Source of the DNA: Pedobacter duraquae | Lineage (GTDB): Bacteria; Bacteroidota; Bacteroidia; Sphingobacteriales; Sphingobacteriaceae | DNA length: 64,000 nt | NCBI RefSeq assembly: GCF_004362245.1 | Contig: NZ_SNWM01000005.1 | Coordinates: 1 to 64,000 of the forward strand | Direction: 5' to 3' | Made by a program: the position numbers and the translations under genes | Shown here: positions 1 through 7,820 of the stretch, piece by piece | How the letters are laid out: each line of letters begins with the position of its first letter | Numbering within the stretch: position 1 is the stretch's first letter | Notes under the pieces: model-generated | The model's database searches: none | What the model was told of the DNA's origin: nothing | Seen by the model: the letters and a program-made list of their open reading frames with translations, nothing else

Positions 1-191
1 GCAGCCAAGAATACATAGTCTGGTTTCTCTGTACCAAAGAATTCAGATACGGCCTGTTGGTTGCGTAAGTCAAGTTCAGCAGAAGTCCTTGTAATGATAT
101 TGGTATAACCCTCTTTAACAAGTTTGCGGTAAATTGCAGAGCCAACCATGCCGCGGTGGCCGGCTACATAGATTTTAGAATTCTTTTCCAA
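1..191 (-). CDS. fcl: GDP-L-fucose synthase, N-terminal part (cut by window edge)
   Basis: The 63 visible codons encode the start of a short-chain dehydrogenase-type sugar epimerase/reductase. The nucleotide-binding motif GHRGMVGSAI follows a first beta strand (KIYVAG), and SAELDLRNQQAV and KPDYVFLAA match GDP-L-fucose synthase, which converts GDP-4-keto-6-deoxymannose to GDP-L-fucose for surface glycans. The start is taken as TTG at 191 because no in-frame ATG lies closer upstream and a leftward TATCTTTG promoter box sits at 228-235, giving a leader of roughly 30 nt. The rest of the gene lies beyond base 1. It is divergent from trmB. Confidence 0.85.
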   Translation of the reverse strand, partial: MEKNSKIYVAGHRGMVGSAIYRKLVKEGYTNIITRTSAELDLRNQQAVSEFFGTEKPDYVFLA

Positions 192-227
192 TGTGCTTGA
201 TTTTAACTGGTAATTACGAAATACACC

Positions 228-235
228 CAAAGATA
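228..235 (-). promoter_or_regulatory. Bacteroidota -7 box for fcl
   Basis: The minus strand reads TATCTTTG, an exact match to the Bacteroidota TAnnTTTG box. It lies about 37 nt upstream of the proposed fcl start and is back to back with the trmB promoter. No clear -33 TTTG was seen. Confidence 0.5.
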
Positions 236-256
236 TTTAAAAGACTGATTTAATTG

Positions 257-264
257 TATTTTTG
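257..264 (+). promoter_or_regulatory. Bacteroidota -7 box for trmB
   Basis: TATTTTTG matches TAnnTTTG exactly and is followed by GC, as is common for this class. It ends 18 nt before the TTG start of trmB, so transcription would begin with a very short leader. Confidence 0.55.
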
Positions 265-282
265 CAGAAAAAAACTTGAACA

Positions 283-933
283 TTGGGTAAAGATAAAATA
301 AGGAAATTCTCGGAAATCAACGACTTCGGGAATGTTTATCAGTTGGAAGAAGGCGAAGCTTTAAAAGGGAAATGGGGACTTCAACATTTTAAAAATACAA
401 ATCCGATTGTGCTGGAGCTGGCATGTGGAAAAGGAGAGTATTCTGTTAATATGGCTAAGCTATTTCCTGAGAAAAACTTTATCGGTATTGATTTGAAAGG
501 CAATCGTTTGTGGCGAGGTGCACGGACAGGTGTTGATGAAGGGATTGCCAATCTTGCGTTTCTAAGAATTCAGATTGAAGATATCGTTGGTTTTTTTGGC
601 CCCGGAGAAGTTGATGAAATATGGATTACATTTCCCGACCCTCAGCCACAGGACAGCCGCGAGAAGAAGCGTCTTACCTTTCCCGGGTTCTTAAATAAAT
701 ACAGGCAAATTCTTAAGCCAGGTGGAATGATTAACTTGAAGACAGATAACGACGGCTTGTATCAGTATACTGTACAAACGGTGATGGATTTAGGTCTGCC
801 TTGCTTCAAAAGCACGAATCAGCTTTACAAATCAGAATTTGCAAATGAAGTGCTCTGCATTAAAACGCATTATGAGCGGATCTATCTAAAAAACGACAAA
901 AACATTAACTACATTCAGTTTTCGTTGGAGTAA
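283..933 (+). CDS. trmB: tRNA (guanine-N7-)-methyltransferase
   Basis: This class I SAM-dependent methyltransferase puts a methyl group on N7 of G46 in the variable loop of tRNAs. Visible motifs are the SAM loop ELACGKGEYS (residues 45-54), the acidic strand IGIDLKG (67-73), the TrmB signature FPDP followed by a basic stretch (117-130), and KTDN (153-156), the equivalent of the usual KTDW/KTDN motif. The 216-residue length is normal for the family. The start is TTG at 283, the first in-frame start after the promoter box. Only 12 nt separate it from the next gene, so trmB, the alkyltransferase-like gene and the CMD gene are probably co-transcribed. Confidence 0.93.
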   Translation: MGKDKIRKFSEINDFGNVYQLEEGEALKGKWGLQHFKNTNPIVLELACGKGEYSVNMAKLFPEKNFIGIDLKGNRLWRGARTGVDEGIANLAFLRIQIEDIVGFFGPGEVDEIWITFPDPQPQDSREKKRLTFPGFLNKYRQILKPGGMINLKTDNDGLYQYTVQTVMDLGLPCFKSTNQLYKSEFANEVLCIKTHYERIYLKNDKNINYIQFSLE

Positions 934-945
934 TCAATTCAGGCT

Positions 946-1278
946 ATGACCGCAACATTTTACGAACAGGTTTATGATATCGTACGTATGATACCAAAAG
1001 GACGGGTAAGCTCATATGGAGCTATTGCAAAAAGCCTTGGCGCAGGTGGGTCCGCGCGTATGGTTGGTTATGCTATGAATAATGCAGGTATAGCTATGCC
1101 GCGAGTTCCTGCGCACCGGGTAGTAAATAGCAAGGGTTTGCTTACGGGGAAGTACCATTTTTCTCCACCAGAACTTATGGTGCAATTACTGGAAAACGAA
1201 GGGTTGGTGATTCTAGATGATCAGATCAAGGATTTTAAAACTGTTTTCTGGGATCCAATGATCGAATTAAATAAATAA
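946..1278 (+). CDS. Alkyltransferase-like protein (MGMT-family, catalytic Cys replaced)
   Basis: This 110-residue protein has the C-terminal DNA-binding fold of O6-methylguanine-DNA methyltransferase. The family normally has PCHRV, with Cys as the methyl acceptor. Here residues 55-59 are PAHRV, so the Cys is Ala and the protein cannot self-methylate. The rest is kept: the Arg finger region (SARMVGYAM, 36-44), YG at 24-25 and VVNSKG after the motif. Such ATL proteins bind O6-alkylguanine lesions, flip the base and hand the site to nucleotide excision repair. It is followed after one base by the CMD gene, which suggests one operon. The substitution is characteristic of the ATL subfamily and not a sign of decay. 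Confidence 0.88.
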   Translation: MTATFYEQVYDIVRMIPKGRVSSYGAIAKSLGAGGSARMVGYAMNNAGIAMPRVPAHRVVNSKGLLTGKYHFSPPELMVQLLENEGLVILDDQIKDFKTVFWDPMIELNK

Positions 1279-1279
1279 T

Positions 1280-1621
1280 ATGGGAAAGTTAGTAGAAGAA
1301 TTTAATGACTATCGTTCAAAAATGAACGACAGAATTATGGAAACGGCCAATACAAATATCAAAAGATTTTTTGCGTTGGATACAACAACCTATGCCGAAG
1401 GGGCTCTGGATGTAAAGACTAAAGAAATGTTAGGCCTTGTTGCTTCCATGGTATTGCGTTGTGATGACTGCATCAAGTATCACCTTGAGAAATGTTATGA
1501 TGAAGGTGTGAACAACGCAGAGATCAATGAAGTCTTTATGATAGCGAACCTAGTAGGGGGTTCCATTGTAATTCCACACTACAGACGTGCTGTAGAATAT
1601 TGGGACGAACTTAGCCTGTAA
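1280..1621 (+). CDS. Carboxymuconolactone decarboxylase/AhpD-family protein
   Basis: This is a 113-residue all-helical CMD-family protein. The AhpD-like redox motif C61-D-D-C64-x3-H68 sits after the helix KEMLGLVASMVLR. This C-x2-C-x3-H arrangement is that of peroxidatic/disulfide-reducing members (AhpD), not of true decarboxylases of the protocatechuate pathway, and no pathway genes are near. A role in thiol or peroxide chemistry is therefore more likely, but the substrate cannot be read from the sequence. It starts one base after the ATL gene stop and ends next to the converging 1623-2291 gene. Confidence 0.85.
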   Translation: MGKLVEEFNDYRSKMNDRIMETANTNIKRFFALDTTTYAEGALDVKTKEMLGLVASMVLRCDDCIKYHLEKCYDEGVNNAEINEVFMIANLVGGSIVIPHYRRAVEYWDELSL

Positions 1622-1622
1622 C

Positions 1623-2291
1623 TTATTTATGCATAGCATTGTAGGCTTTGACAAAAGCTGCAATGCTTTTTGCGTCAAACTCTGTAGTTCCTTTAATGCG
1701 TTCTGCCAGGTCTTCGTCGTTATTTAACTTGATCAAGAGCAGTGACTTAACAGCGGGGGCATCGCTATTCAGAGGGATTTCTGTAATTGGTCCCGTTCCG
1801 GGGCGTTCAATAAAATAAACAGCTTTCATCCTGGATCGCGGTCCACCAGAATTGCGGCCTCCCCCAAATGAGATTCCGCCTCCCAGACCGACGCCACCAA
1901 ATCCACCACTACCCATGCCCAGGCCGACCGAAGGTGTTAATCTGGGACGGTTACTTTGTCTAACTTCTACCTCTTGGCCTTCTCCAATGGCATAAAGGTT
2001 AACAGTTCCGAGTTCTATAACCTTAAAAAATCGAGATTCCATTTTTTTCTTAATCAGGATTCTTTTACTAAGGTACGTTTCGCCGTTCCATATAAATTCC
2101 TGAACGTCAGAAGCCTTGTATAATACTGGCGTCAGGTCATCTTTCAGAATAGTTACTGTTGCATAATCTGTATTTTTAATTGTTCCTCTGATGTAGTTGC
2201 TGCTGTCGATCACAACAGCATCCTGTGCCAGAGCACAGCAGGTAAACAGACTAAAAAATAGGATTATTGCAAGTGATTTCATCGCTTTCAT
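1623..2291 (-). CDS. Secreted protein of unknown function with Gly-rich segment
   Basis: I do not recognise this 222-residue protein. It begins with a signal peptide (basic start, hydrophobic LAIILFFSLFTCCALA, cleavage likely before QD). A beta-rich domain follows (residues 25-115), then a stretch dominated by Gly, Ser and Phe (about 118-150), and a helical C-terminus with a charged segment (EDLAERIKG). The N-terminal part, with an RGTIKN strand and YKASDVQEFIWNGETY, resembles small beta domains common in exported Bacteroidota proteins. A second ATG at 2282 is an alternative start. The gene converges on the CMD gene and diverges from polA. Confidence 0.6.
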   Translation of the reverse strand: MKAMKSLAIILFFSLFTCCALAQDAVVIDSSNYIRGTIKNTDYATVTILKDDLTPVLYKASDVQEFIWNGETYLSKRILIKKKMESRFFKVIELGTVNLYAIGEGQEVEVRQSNRPRLTPSVGLGMGSGGFGGVGLGGGISFGGGRNSGGPRSRMKAVYFIERPGTGPITEIPLNSDAPAVKSLLLIKLNNDEDLAERIKGTTEFDAKSIAAFVKAYNAMHK

Positions 2292-2347
2292 AGTTTAACA
2301 AATAACGTAAATTATTGAATATTTGATACAAAACTGCGAACATTAAT

Positions 2348-2355
2348 TAACTTTG
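2348..2355 (+). promoter_or_regulatory. -7 box of polA, almost touching the start codon
   Basis: TAACTTTG is an exact TAnnTTTG match and ends only 3 nt before the polA ATG at 2359. If used, the transcript would be leaderless or nearly so. Confidence 0.45.
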
Positions 2356-2358
2356 ACT

Positions 2359-5172
2359 ATGAAAAAATTGTTCCTGCTAGATGGAATGGCGCTTATTTAC
2401 AGAGCGCATTTTGCTTTAAGTAAAAGTCCGAGATTTACCTCTACGGGTTTGAATACCTCTGCAGTCATGGGCTTTGCTAATACGCTTTTAGAAGTGTTGA
2501 GAAAAGAAAACCCCAGTCACATCGCTGTAGTCTTTGATACTGATGCCCCAACAGAGCGTCATACGGATTTTGTGGCGTACAAAGCACATAGACAGGCAAT
2601 GCCTGAAGATCTTTCCATCGCCCTTCCTTACGTATGTAAACTTATTGAAGGATTTAATATTCCGGTCATCACAAAGGACGGATTTGAGGCTGATGATATC
2701 ATCGGCACACTGGCTAAAGAAGGTGAGAAAAGAGGCTTCCAGGTGTATTGTATGACGCCGGATAAGGATTTTGCTCAACTGGTATCCGAAAATATCTTTA
2801 TTTATAAGCCAGCGCGCATGGGTAATGACATGGAAATTCTGGGCGTAAAGGAAGTGCTGACCAAGTGGGAGATAGAAAATGTGGAACAGGTGATCGATAT
2901 TCTGGGCCTCTGGGGAGATGCGGTTGACAATATTCCAGGAATACCGGGGATTGGTGAAAAAACCGCCAAACTCTTGATTAAACAATATGGATCAGTTGAA
3001 AATATCATCGCTCATTCCCACGAGCTTAAAGGAAAACAGCGTGAAAATGTAGAGGCTTTCGCTGAGCAGGGTATGATTTCAAAGAAACTTGCCACAATCA
3101 TATTGAACGTGCCAGTAGATTTTGATGAGACTGCTTTAGAGCTCACAGCGCCAAATAAAGAATTATTGGAGCCCCTATTTGCGGAGCTGGAATTCAGAAC
3201 ACTCGGCAAACGCGTGTTCGGCGAAGGATTCAATACTGGTGAGTCACGGAATAATATTTCCATGCAAACCGATCTGTTTGGAAACCCTGTAGCCCAGCAG
3301 CCAGAACGGGAAAGCAAGATCTTTGTGGCACCTCCGTCATTATTTGAGCAGCCCGCAGCAAAAACCATTGAAGATATTACGCACGACTATCGCTTAATTG
3401 ATACAGCGGAATTGCGGGCAGACCTCCTTTCTCGTTTATTGGAACAGGAAAGCATTTCTTTTGATACTGAAACAACAGGAACAGATGCTAATCTTGCCGA
3501 CCTCGTTGGGCTGTCTTTTTGTATTAACGTGAATGAAGGATTCTATATTCCCTTGCCTGCCGACCGGGAGATCACACAACAGATTCTTGATGAGTTTAGG
3601 GTAGTCTTGGAGAATGAGAACATAGCCAAAGTGGGCCAAAATATTAAATACGATATCCTGGTCCTAAAGTGGTACGATGTACACATGAAGGGCAAACTTT
3701 TTGATACCATGCTCGCACATTATCTAATTGATCCCGATACCAGACACGGGATGGATCTATTGGCGCAAAATTACCTTAACTATAGCCCGATTTCTATCAC
3801 AACACTGATTGGCGCGAAGGGAAAGAATCAGGGTACAATGCGGGATGTTCCGGTAGAAAAGGTTGTGGATTATGCCGCAGAGGATGCTGATGTTACTTTG
3901 CAATTGGCAAATATATTCGGTCCTATGTTAAAAGATTTGAACGCTGAAAAGTTAGCCGACGAAATTGAGAACCCACTAATTTATGTATTAGCGGATATAG
4001 AAAAGGAGGGCGTCCGTATAGATATTGAGACCTTAAAAGCCTATTCACTGGAGCTGGAGAAGGATATATCCCGTTTTGAACAAAACGTATTTGATAAATG
4101 TGGTGTACAGTTTAATCTGGCTTCCCCAAAACAGCTTGGCGAGGTATTGTTTGATAAGTTACAGCTTGATCCTAAGGCCAAGAAAACGAAAACCGGTCAG
4201 TACCAAACGGGGGAAGACGTTCTATTGGCTTTAGCACATAAAAGCGATGTTGTTCAGGATATCCTGGATTTCAGACAACTTCAGAAATTGAAATCTACTT
4301 ATGTAGATGCATTACCGCTATTGGTTAACCCGAAATCGGGTAGGGTACATACCAGCTACAATCAGGCTGTGGCAGCAACCGGGCGGCTAAGCTCAAATAA
4401 CCCCAACCTGCAAAATATCCCTATCCGTACAGAGCGCGGAAGAGAAGTACGGAAAGCATTTATAGCTAGAGATGAGCACCATGTGTTACTGTCTGCAGAT
4501 TATTCTCAGATTGAACTGCGGATAATTGCAGAGATTAGCAAGGAGGAAAATATGCTGGACGCTTTTAACAAGGGTATAGATATTCATACCGCAACTGCTG
4601 CAAAAGTGTATGGTGTTACGATTGAAGAAGTCGATTCAACGCAGCGTAGGAATGCAAAGGCTGTTAATTTCGGGATAATTTATGGTCAGTCTGCCTTTGG
4701 TTTGTCGCAAAACTTAGGTATTCCACGTAAAGAAGCCGCAGAAATGATTGAGCAGTATTTTGCACAATATCCCGGGATTAAAAGATATATGTCGGACACA
4801 ATGAATTTTGCCCGAGAAAATGGTTTCGTAGAAACAATAATGGGAAGACGAAGGTATTTGCGGGATATTAACTCAGCAAACCAGACGGTACGTGGATTTG
4901 CCGAACGAAATGCGATCAACGCACCTATTCAAGGGTCGGCGGCAGATCTGATTAAAATAGCAATGATCAACATCCATCGGGATATGAAAGAACAGAACCT
5001 TCAGTCAAAAATGACTATGCAGGTGCATGATGAGCTTGTCTTTGATGTCTTAAAAACAGAGGTAGAGGCAATGAAAAGCATTATTACGCATCGCATGAAA
5101 TCAGCTATTCAAACCAATGTCCCTATAGAGATAGAAATTGGTGAAGGTGCTAATTGGTTAGCAGCACACTAA
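2359..5172 (+). CDS. polA: DNA polymerase I
   Basis: This is a full three-domain family A DNA polymerase of 937 residues. The N-terminal 5'-3' flap nuclease starts with LFLLDGMALIYRAHFAL and has the metal-binding Asp cluster (TKDGFEADDIIGTLA) and the helix-hairpin-helix IPGIPGIGEKTA. The middle proofreading domain keeps all three exonuclease motifs: FDTET near residue 368, NIKYD, and YAAEDAD. It should therefore be active, unlike in Taq or Bacillus. The polymerase motifs are LLSADYSQIELRI (A, near 712), RRNAKAVNFGIIYG (B) and MQVHDELVFD (C, near 889). It removes RNA primers and fills repair gaps. ATG 2359 is preferred over the TTG at 2353, which lies inside the promoter box. Transcription ends at the hairpin at 5181-5209. 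Confidence 0.97.
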   Translation: MKKLFLLDGMALIYRAHFALSKSPRFTSTGLNTSAVMGFANTLLEVLRKENPSHIAVVFDTDAPTERHTDFVAYKAHRQAMPEDLSIALPYVCKLIEGFNIPVITKDGFEADDIIGTLAKEGEKRGFQVYCMTPDKDFAQLVSENIFIYKPARMGNDMEILGVKEVLTKWEIENVEQVIDILGLWGDAVDNIPGIPGIGEKTAKLLIKQYGSVENIIAHSHELKGKQRENVEAFAEQGMISKKLATIILNVPVDFDETALELTAPNKELLEPLFAELEFRTLGKRVFGEGFNTGESRNNISMQTDLFGNPVAQQPERESKIFVAPPSLFEQPAAKTIEDITHDYRLIDTAELRADLLSRLLEQESISFDTETTGTDANLADLVGLSFCINVNEGFYIPLPADREITQQILDEFRVVLENENIAKVGQNIKYDILVLKWYDVHMKGKLFDTMLAHYLIDPDTRHGMDLLAQNYLNYSPISITTLIGAKGKNQGTMRDVPVEKVVDYAAEDADVTLQLANIFGPMLKDLNAEKLADEIENPLIYVLADIEKEGVRIDIETLKAYSLELEKDISRFEQNVFDKCGVQFNLASPKQLGEVLFDKLQLDPKAKKTKTGQYQTGEDVLLALAHKSDVVQDILDFRQLQKLKSTYVDALPLLVNPKSGRVHTSYNQAVAATGRLSSNNPNLQNIPIRTERGREVRKAFIARDEHHVLLSADYSQIELRIIAEISKEENMLDAFNKGIDIHTATAAKVYGVTIEEVDSTQRRNAKAVNFGIIYGQSAFGLSQNLGIPRKEAAEMIEQYFAQYPGIKRYMSDTMNFARENGFVETIMGRRRYLRDINSANQTVRGFAERNAINAPIQGSAADLIKIAMINIHRDMKEQNLQSKMTMQVHDELVFDVLKTEVEAMKSIITHRMKSAIQTNVPIEIEIGEGANWLAAH

Positions 5173-5180
5173 AAATAAAA

Positions 5181-5209
5181 GGGCCGTAGTAAGTGCAATA
5201 CTGCGGCCC
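5181..5209. terminator. Bidirectional terminator between polA and the UPF0173 gene
   Basis: An 11-bp stem (GGGCCGTAGTA paired with TACTGCGGCCC, one G-U pair) with a 7-nt loop is flanked by AAAATAAAA on the left and TTTT on the right. It can terminate both converging genes. Confidence 0.85.
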
Positions 5210-5217
5210 TTTTGCGA

Positions 5218-5895
5218 TTAAATCGTTATTGTTTCTCCAATGCCAGGAAGCAAAAGTGTTTTGTTTTCTCTTTCAAATTTAGCAAGGGCTTCTTTTCTGT
5301 CAATTTCAATCTGCGGGAAAGTGTCGTAATGTACACCAATTACTTTGTCACAATTAATGTATTTTGTTGCCAATAGTGCATCATCAACATCCATTGTATA
5401 GTTTCCGCCAATCGGTAAGATTGCGTAGTCTAAACGGTAAAGGTCCGCAAGCAACTTCATATCGTAATTTAATGAAGTATCCCCGGCGAAGTAGATCGTT
5501 TTTCCTGCAGTCTCTAATACAAAACCCGCAGGGTTACCACCATAACTCCCATCTGGAAGTGAACTTGAGTGGGTTGCCCAAACCATACGAACTGTTCCGA
5601 AATCAAATTTCTGACGTCCGAAATTCATTGGATGAAGATTTGTAACCCCTTGTTTTTCCGCCCATCCTGCAACCTCAACCATTGCGATTACCAGTGCTCC
5701 TGTTTGCTTTGCAATAGCTACAAGATCAGCAACATGATCACCATGACCATGACTAACAAGAATATAGTCAGCTTCAATGGCAGTAATATCTATATGTTTT
5801 GCCAATGGATTTGGCGTGATGAAAGGATCAAAAAGAAACTTTTTCCCATCTGCTTCAAGTAGAAAGCAAGATTGGCCATAATAAGTATATTTCAT
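5218..5895 (-). CDS. UPF0173-family metal-dependent hydrolase (beta-lactamase fold)
   Basis: This 225-residue metallo-beta-lactamase-fold protein belongs to the UPF0173/YtkL type. The zinc-binding motif SHGHGDH is at residues 48-54. Further metal ligands are expected at the His in VWATHSSSLPDG, the Asp in IYFAGDTSLNYDMK, and the His in VIGVHYDTFP. These are in the family order, and the length is typical. The substrate of this family is not established. It lies 15 nt downstream of ebfC on the same strand, so the two are probably co-transcribed. It ends at the shared terminator with polA. Confidence 0.88.
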   Translation of the reverse strand: MKYTYYGQSCFLLEADGKKFLFDPFITPNPLAKHIDITAIEADYILVSHGHGDHVADLVAIAKQTGALVIAMVEVAGWAEKQGVTNLHPMNFGRQKFDFGTVRMVWATHSSSLPDGSYGGNPAGFVLETAGKTIYFAGDTSLNYDMKLLADLYRLDYAILPIGGNYTMDVDDALLATKYINCDKVIGVHYDTFPQIEIDRKEALAKFERENKTLLLPGIGETITI

Positions 5896-5910
5896 ATGTT
5901 AAATTTTGTG

Positions 5911-6216
5911 TTAAGCACCAAACATTCCGCCTAGTCCGCCCAGCATATCTTGTGTTGCTGCCTGCATTTCGTGCGCGTTTATTTTTTCTGCCTGATCTAA
6001 AGCCTTATTTACAGCGGTAAGTAGTAACTCTTCAATTTCTTCTTTATCAGCCTGCTTGTAAAAATCAGCATCAATCTCTATTGCTGTAATTGCCTTATTA
6101 GCTGTTGCAGTAACGCGGATAGCACCACCCTCAACCTCTCCGAATACAGATACTGTATCCATTCTTTTTTTAATCTCTTCGGCCTTTTGTTGTGCCGCTA
6201 TTAGTTTGTCAAACAT
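5911..6216 (-). CDS. ebfC: YbaB/EbfC-family nucleoid-associated protein
   Basis: This is a 101-residue member of the YbaB/EbfC family, small dimeric DNA-binding proteins that decorate the nucleoid. The first helix (MFDKLIAAQQKAEEIKKRMD) leads into the characteristic beta sheet (VFGEVEGGAIRVTATANKAI, EIDADFY) and a long second helix (EEIEELLLTAVNKALDQAEKI). The C-terminus is Gly/Met-rich (LGGLGGMFG), as in many homologues. In many bacteria ybaB lies beside dnaX and recR. Here it is instead followed by the UPF0173 gene. Confidence 0.9.
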   Translation of the reverse strand: MFDKLIAAQQKAEEIKKRMDTVSVFGEVEGGAIRVTATANKAITAIEIDADFYKQADKEEIEELLLTAVNKALDQAEKINAHEMQAATQDMLGGLGGMFGA

Positions 6217-6279
6217 AATTGTGTTTTTTATGATGAAACGAAATTACAGAATTACTTTCTGTATCTTTTTATAGTGCTA

Positions 6280-7350
6280 TTATCTCGGTTTTGCACGCTC
6301 GTATTGCACCGGCCATTTTAGATCTGTCTCCAGTTCTGCTGCTGCATGTAATGGGAAGTAGGGATCGCGAAGAAATTCACGTGCCAGAAAGATCAAATCT
6401 GCCTGCCCTGCTTTCAAGATTTCCTCAGACTGTACGGCATCTGTGATCAGTCCAACAGCACCAGTAAACATATCGGTCTCCTTTTTTATGGACGCTGCAA
6501 AACTCACCTGATAACCCGGTGATAGCGGTATTTGCTGCTCCAGGGAGAGACCGCCAGATGAGGTGTCGATCAGGTCTACGCCGTTGTCTTTTAGTATTGC
6601 CGACAGCTTTATAGATTCTTCTTCTGACCAACCTCCCGGAACCCAGTCGGTCGCAGAAATACGCACAAACAACGGATTTTCTGAAGGCCACACTTCTTGT
6701 ACTGATGCGATAACCTCGAGCAAGAAACGAATCCTGTTTTCAAAACTGCCACCATATTCATCGGTTCGTTTATTGCTTAGTGGTGAAAGGAATTGGTGGA
6801 TCAGGTAACCGTGTGCTGCATGTAACTCTATGATTTTGAAGCCTGCTTCGATCGAACGTTTTGCTGCGGATCGGAAATCTAACTTCACCTGATCAATTCC
6901 TGTTAAACTCAAAGCTTGAGGAATTGTATCTTCAGCGTTGAATGGCACTGCGCTCGGCGCCACAGTCTGCCAGCCCCCGGCGCCAGGTTTTAATTGTTCA
7001 GTAACTCTGGTCCACGGAGCTTGAAAACTGGCCTTTCTGCCCGCGTGCGCGAGCTGAATTCCAGCCACAGATCCGTGATCGTGTATAAAGTCTGTAATGC
7101 GTTTGAGCATATGTACATGGTCGTCATTCCAAATGCCAAGATCACCCGGAGAGATCCGTCCTTCAGGCGAGACACTCGCTGCCTCTGAGATGATTAGCCC
7201 TGCACCACCAATGGCACGACTGCCGAGATGGACAAGGTGCCAATCAGATGCAAATCCATCAACTGATGAATATTGGCACATTGGGGAAACAGCGATTCTA
7301 TTTTTAAAACGTATATTTTTAATTGTAAGTGGAGAAAAAAGTAAAGACAT
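6280..7350 (-). CDS. namA: NADPH dehydrogenase, old yellow enzyme family (YqjM-like)
   Basis: This FMN-dependent ene-reductase has 356 residues and belongs to the YqjM/NamA class of old yellow enzymes, which reduce alpha,beta-unsaturated carbonyls and nitro compounds with NADPH. Diagnostic residues are Cys25 and Tyr27 in SPMCQYSS, which modulate FMN and bind substrate. His177 and His180 in ELHAAHGYLIHQFLSP bind the substrate oxygen. The Arg in LFVRISATDW and LAREFLRDPYFPLHAA bind FMN phosphate. A leftward 7-of-8 match to TAnnTTTG (7367-7374) lies 17 nt upstream. The natural substrate is unknown. Confidence 0.93.
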   Translation of the reverse strand: MSLLFSPLTIKNIRFKNRIAVSPMCQYSSVDGFASDWHLVHLGSRAIGGAGLIISEAASVSPEGRISPGDLGIWNDDHVHMLKRITDFIHDHGSVAGIQLAHAGRKASFQAPWTRVTEQLKPGAGGWQTVAPSAVPFNAEDTIPQALSLTGIDQVKLDFRSAAKRSIEAGFKIIELHAAHGYLIHQFLSPLSNKRTDEYGGSFENRIRFLLEVIASVQEVWPSENPLFVRISATDWVPGGWSEEESIKLSAILKDNGVDLIDTSSGGLSLEQQIPLSPGYQVSFAASIKKETDMFTGAVGLITDAVQSEEILKAGQADLIFLAREFLRDPYFPLHAAAELETDLKWPVQYERAKPR

Positions 7351-7528
7351 GTCTTAGTGTTTTACGCAAAGTAACAACACTTAAATGGATTTGTTTATTG
7401 TCCAATGTAATACGAGCTTCATTTTATTGTTACTTTTTTGAGGTAAAAATTCAATATTTACAGGCAAATAATTGGCTCGATTCGCGTGTAAAGAAAACTG
7501 TCTTAAATGTAAAAAAATTAAAAACGTA

Positions 7529-7559
7529 TTGCACAACTCGAATTTTATTTAAACCTTTG
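7529..7559 (+). promoter_or_regulatory. Probable promoter of the arginine operon
   Basis: TTG at 7529-7531 and the downstream element TTTAAACCTTTG (TTTG at 7556-7559) have about the spacing of a Bacteroidota -33/-7 pair. The -7 box is imperfect because the TA is displaced. A start near 7565 would give a leader of about 255 nt before the first arg gene. Confidence 0.35.
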
Positions 7560-7596
7560 CGCCTCAACTAATTTAAAACAGTATTGTATACAGAAA

Positions 7597-7731
7597 ATGA
7601 ACAAACAAAACACATATAAACTTTCTATTCCTGAGGCTGCTTTTTTTGCTTCTAAAGGTTTGTTTATCGCGCGTTTGTGTCCCGTTTTTTTTGTAGTTAC
7701 AAGCCGGCAAAATTACACACCACGTATTTGA
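7597..7731 (+). CDS. Possible 44-codon leader ORF of the arginine operon
   Basis: ATG at 7597 opens a 44-codon frame ending in TGA at 7729-7731, inside the long untranslated leader. The peptide starts MNKQNTYKLSIPEAAFFASK and contains three Arg codons, all in its second half. Its stop codon overlaps the left arm of an inverted repeat at 7728-7748. I see no homology and no clear ribosome site. It could be a leader peptide or chance; the position is the main argument. Confidence 0.25.
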   Translation: MNKQNTYKLSIPEAAFFASKGLFIARLCPVFFVVTSRQNYTPRI

Positions 7732-7807
7732 GTTAATCCTAAACTCAATGTAAAGAGGAATTAATTCACCTCTTAAAATCCAATTAATCAGATTACTTAT
7801 TTTTTTT
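7728..7807 (+). promoter_or_regulatory. Candidate structured leader upstream of the arginine operon
   Basis: Three successive inverted repeats lie in 70 nt: TTGAGTT/AACTCAA (7728-7748, 7-nt loop), AAGAGG/CCTCTT (7753-7774), and TAATC-A-GATTA (7785-7795). A run of eight T follows at 7800-7807, just before the ATG at 7821. The last stem is too weak for a classic terminator. Attenuation or a repressor site are both possible. The rest of the 470-nt gap from 7351 shows nothing else. Confidence 0.35.
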
Positions 7808-7820
7808 CGTTATCATATTA

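Noticed and set aside
946..1278. Active O6-methylguanine methyltransferase
   Set aside because: The acceptor Cys is replaced by Ala (PAHRV), so it is an alkyltransferase-like protein.
2488..2985. 165-codon leftward frame inside polA
   Set aside because: It lies wholly within the 5'-nuclease domain of polA, which is intact and has complete motifs. The frame shows no recognisable protein.
7329..7571. 80-codon rightward frame upstream of the arg leader
   Set aside because: It overlaps the 5' end of the old-yellow-enzyme gene and its promoter, and ends in the arg promoter region. It has no protein-like features.
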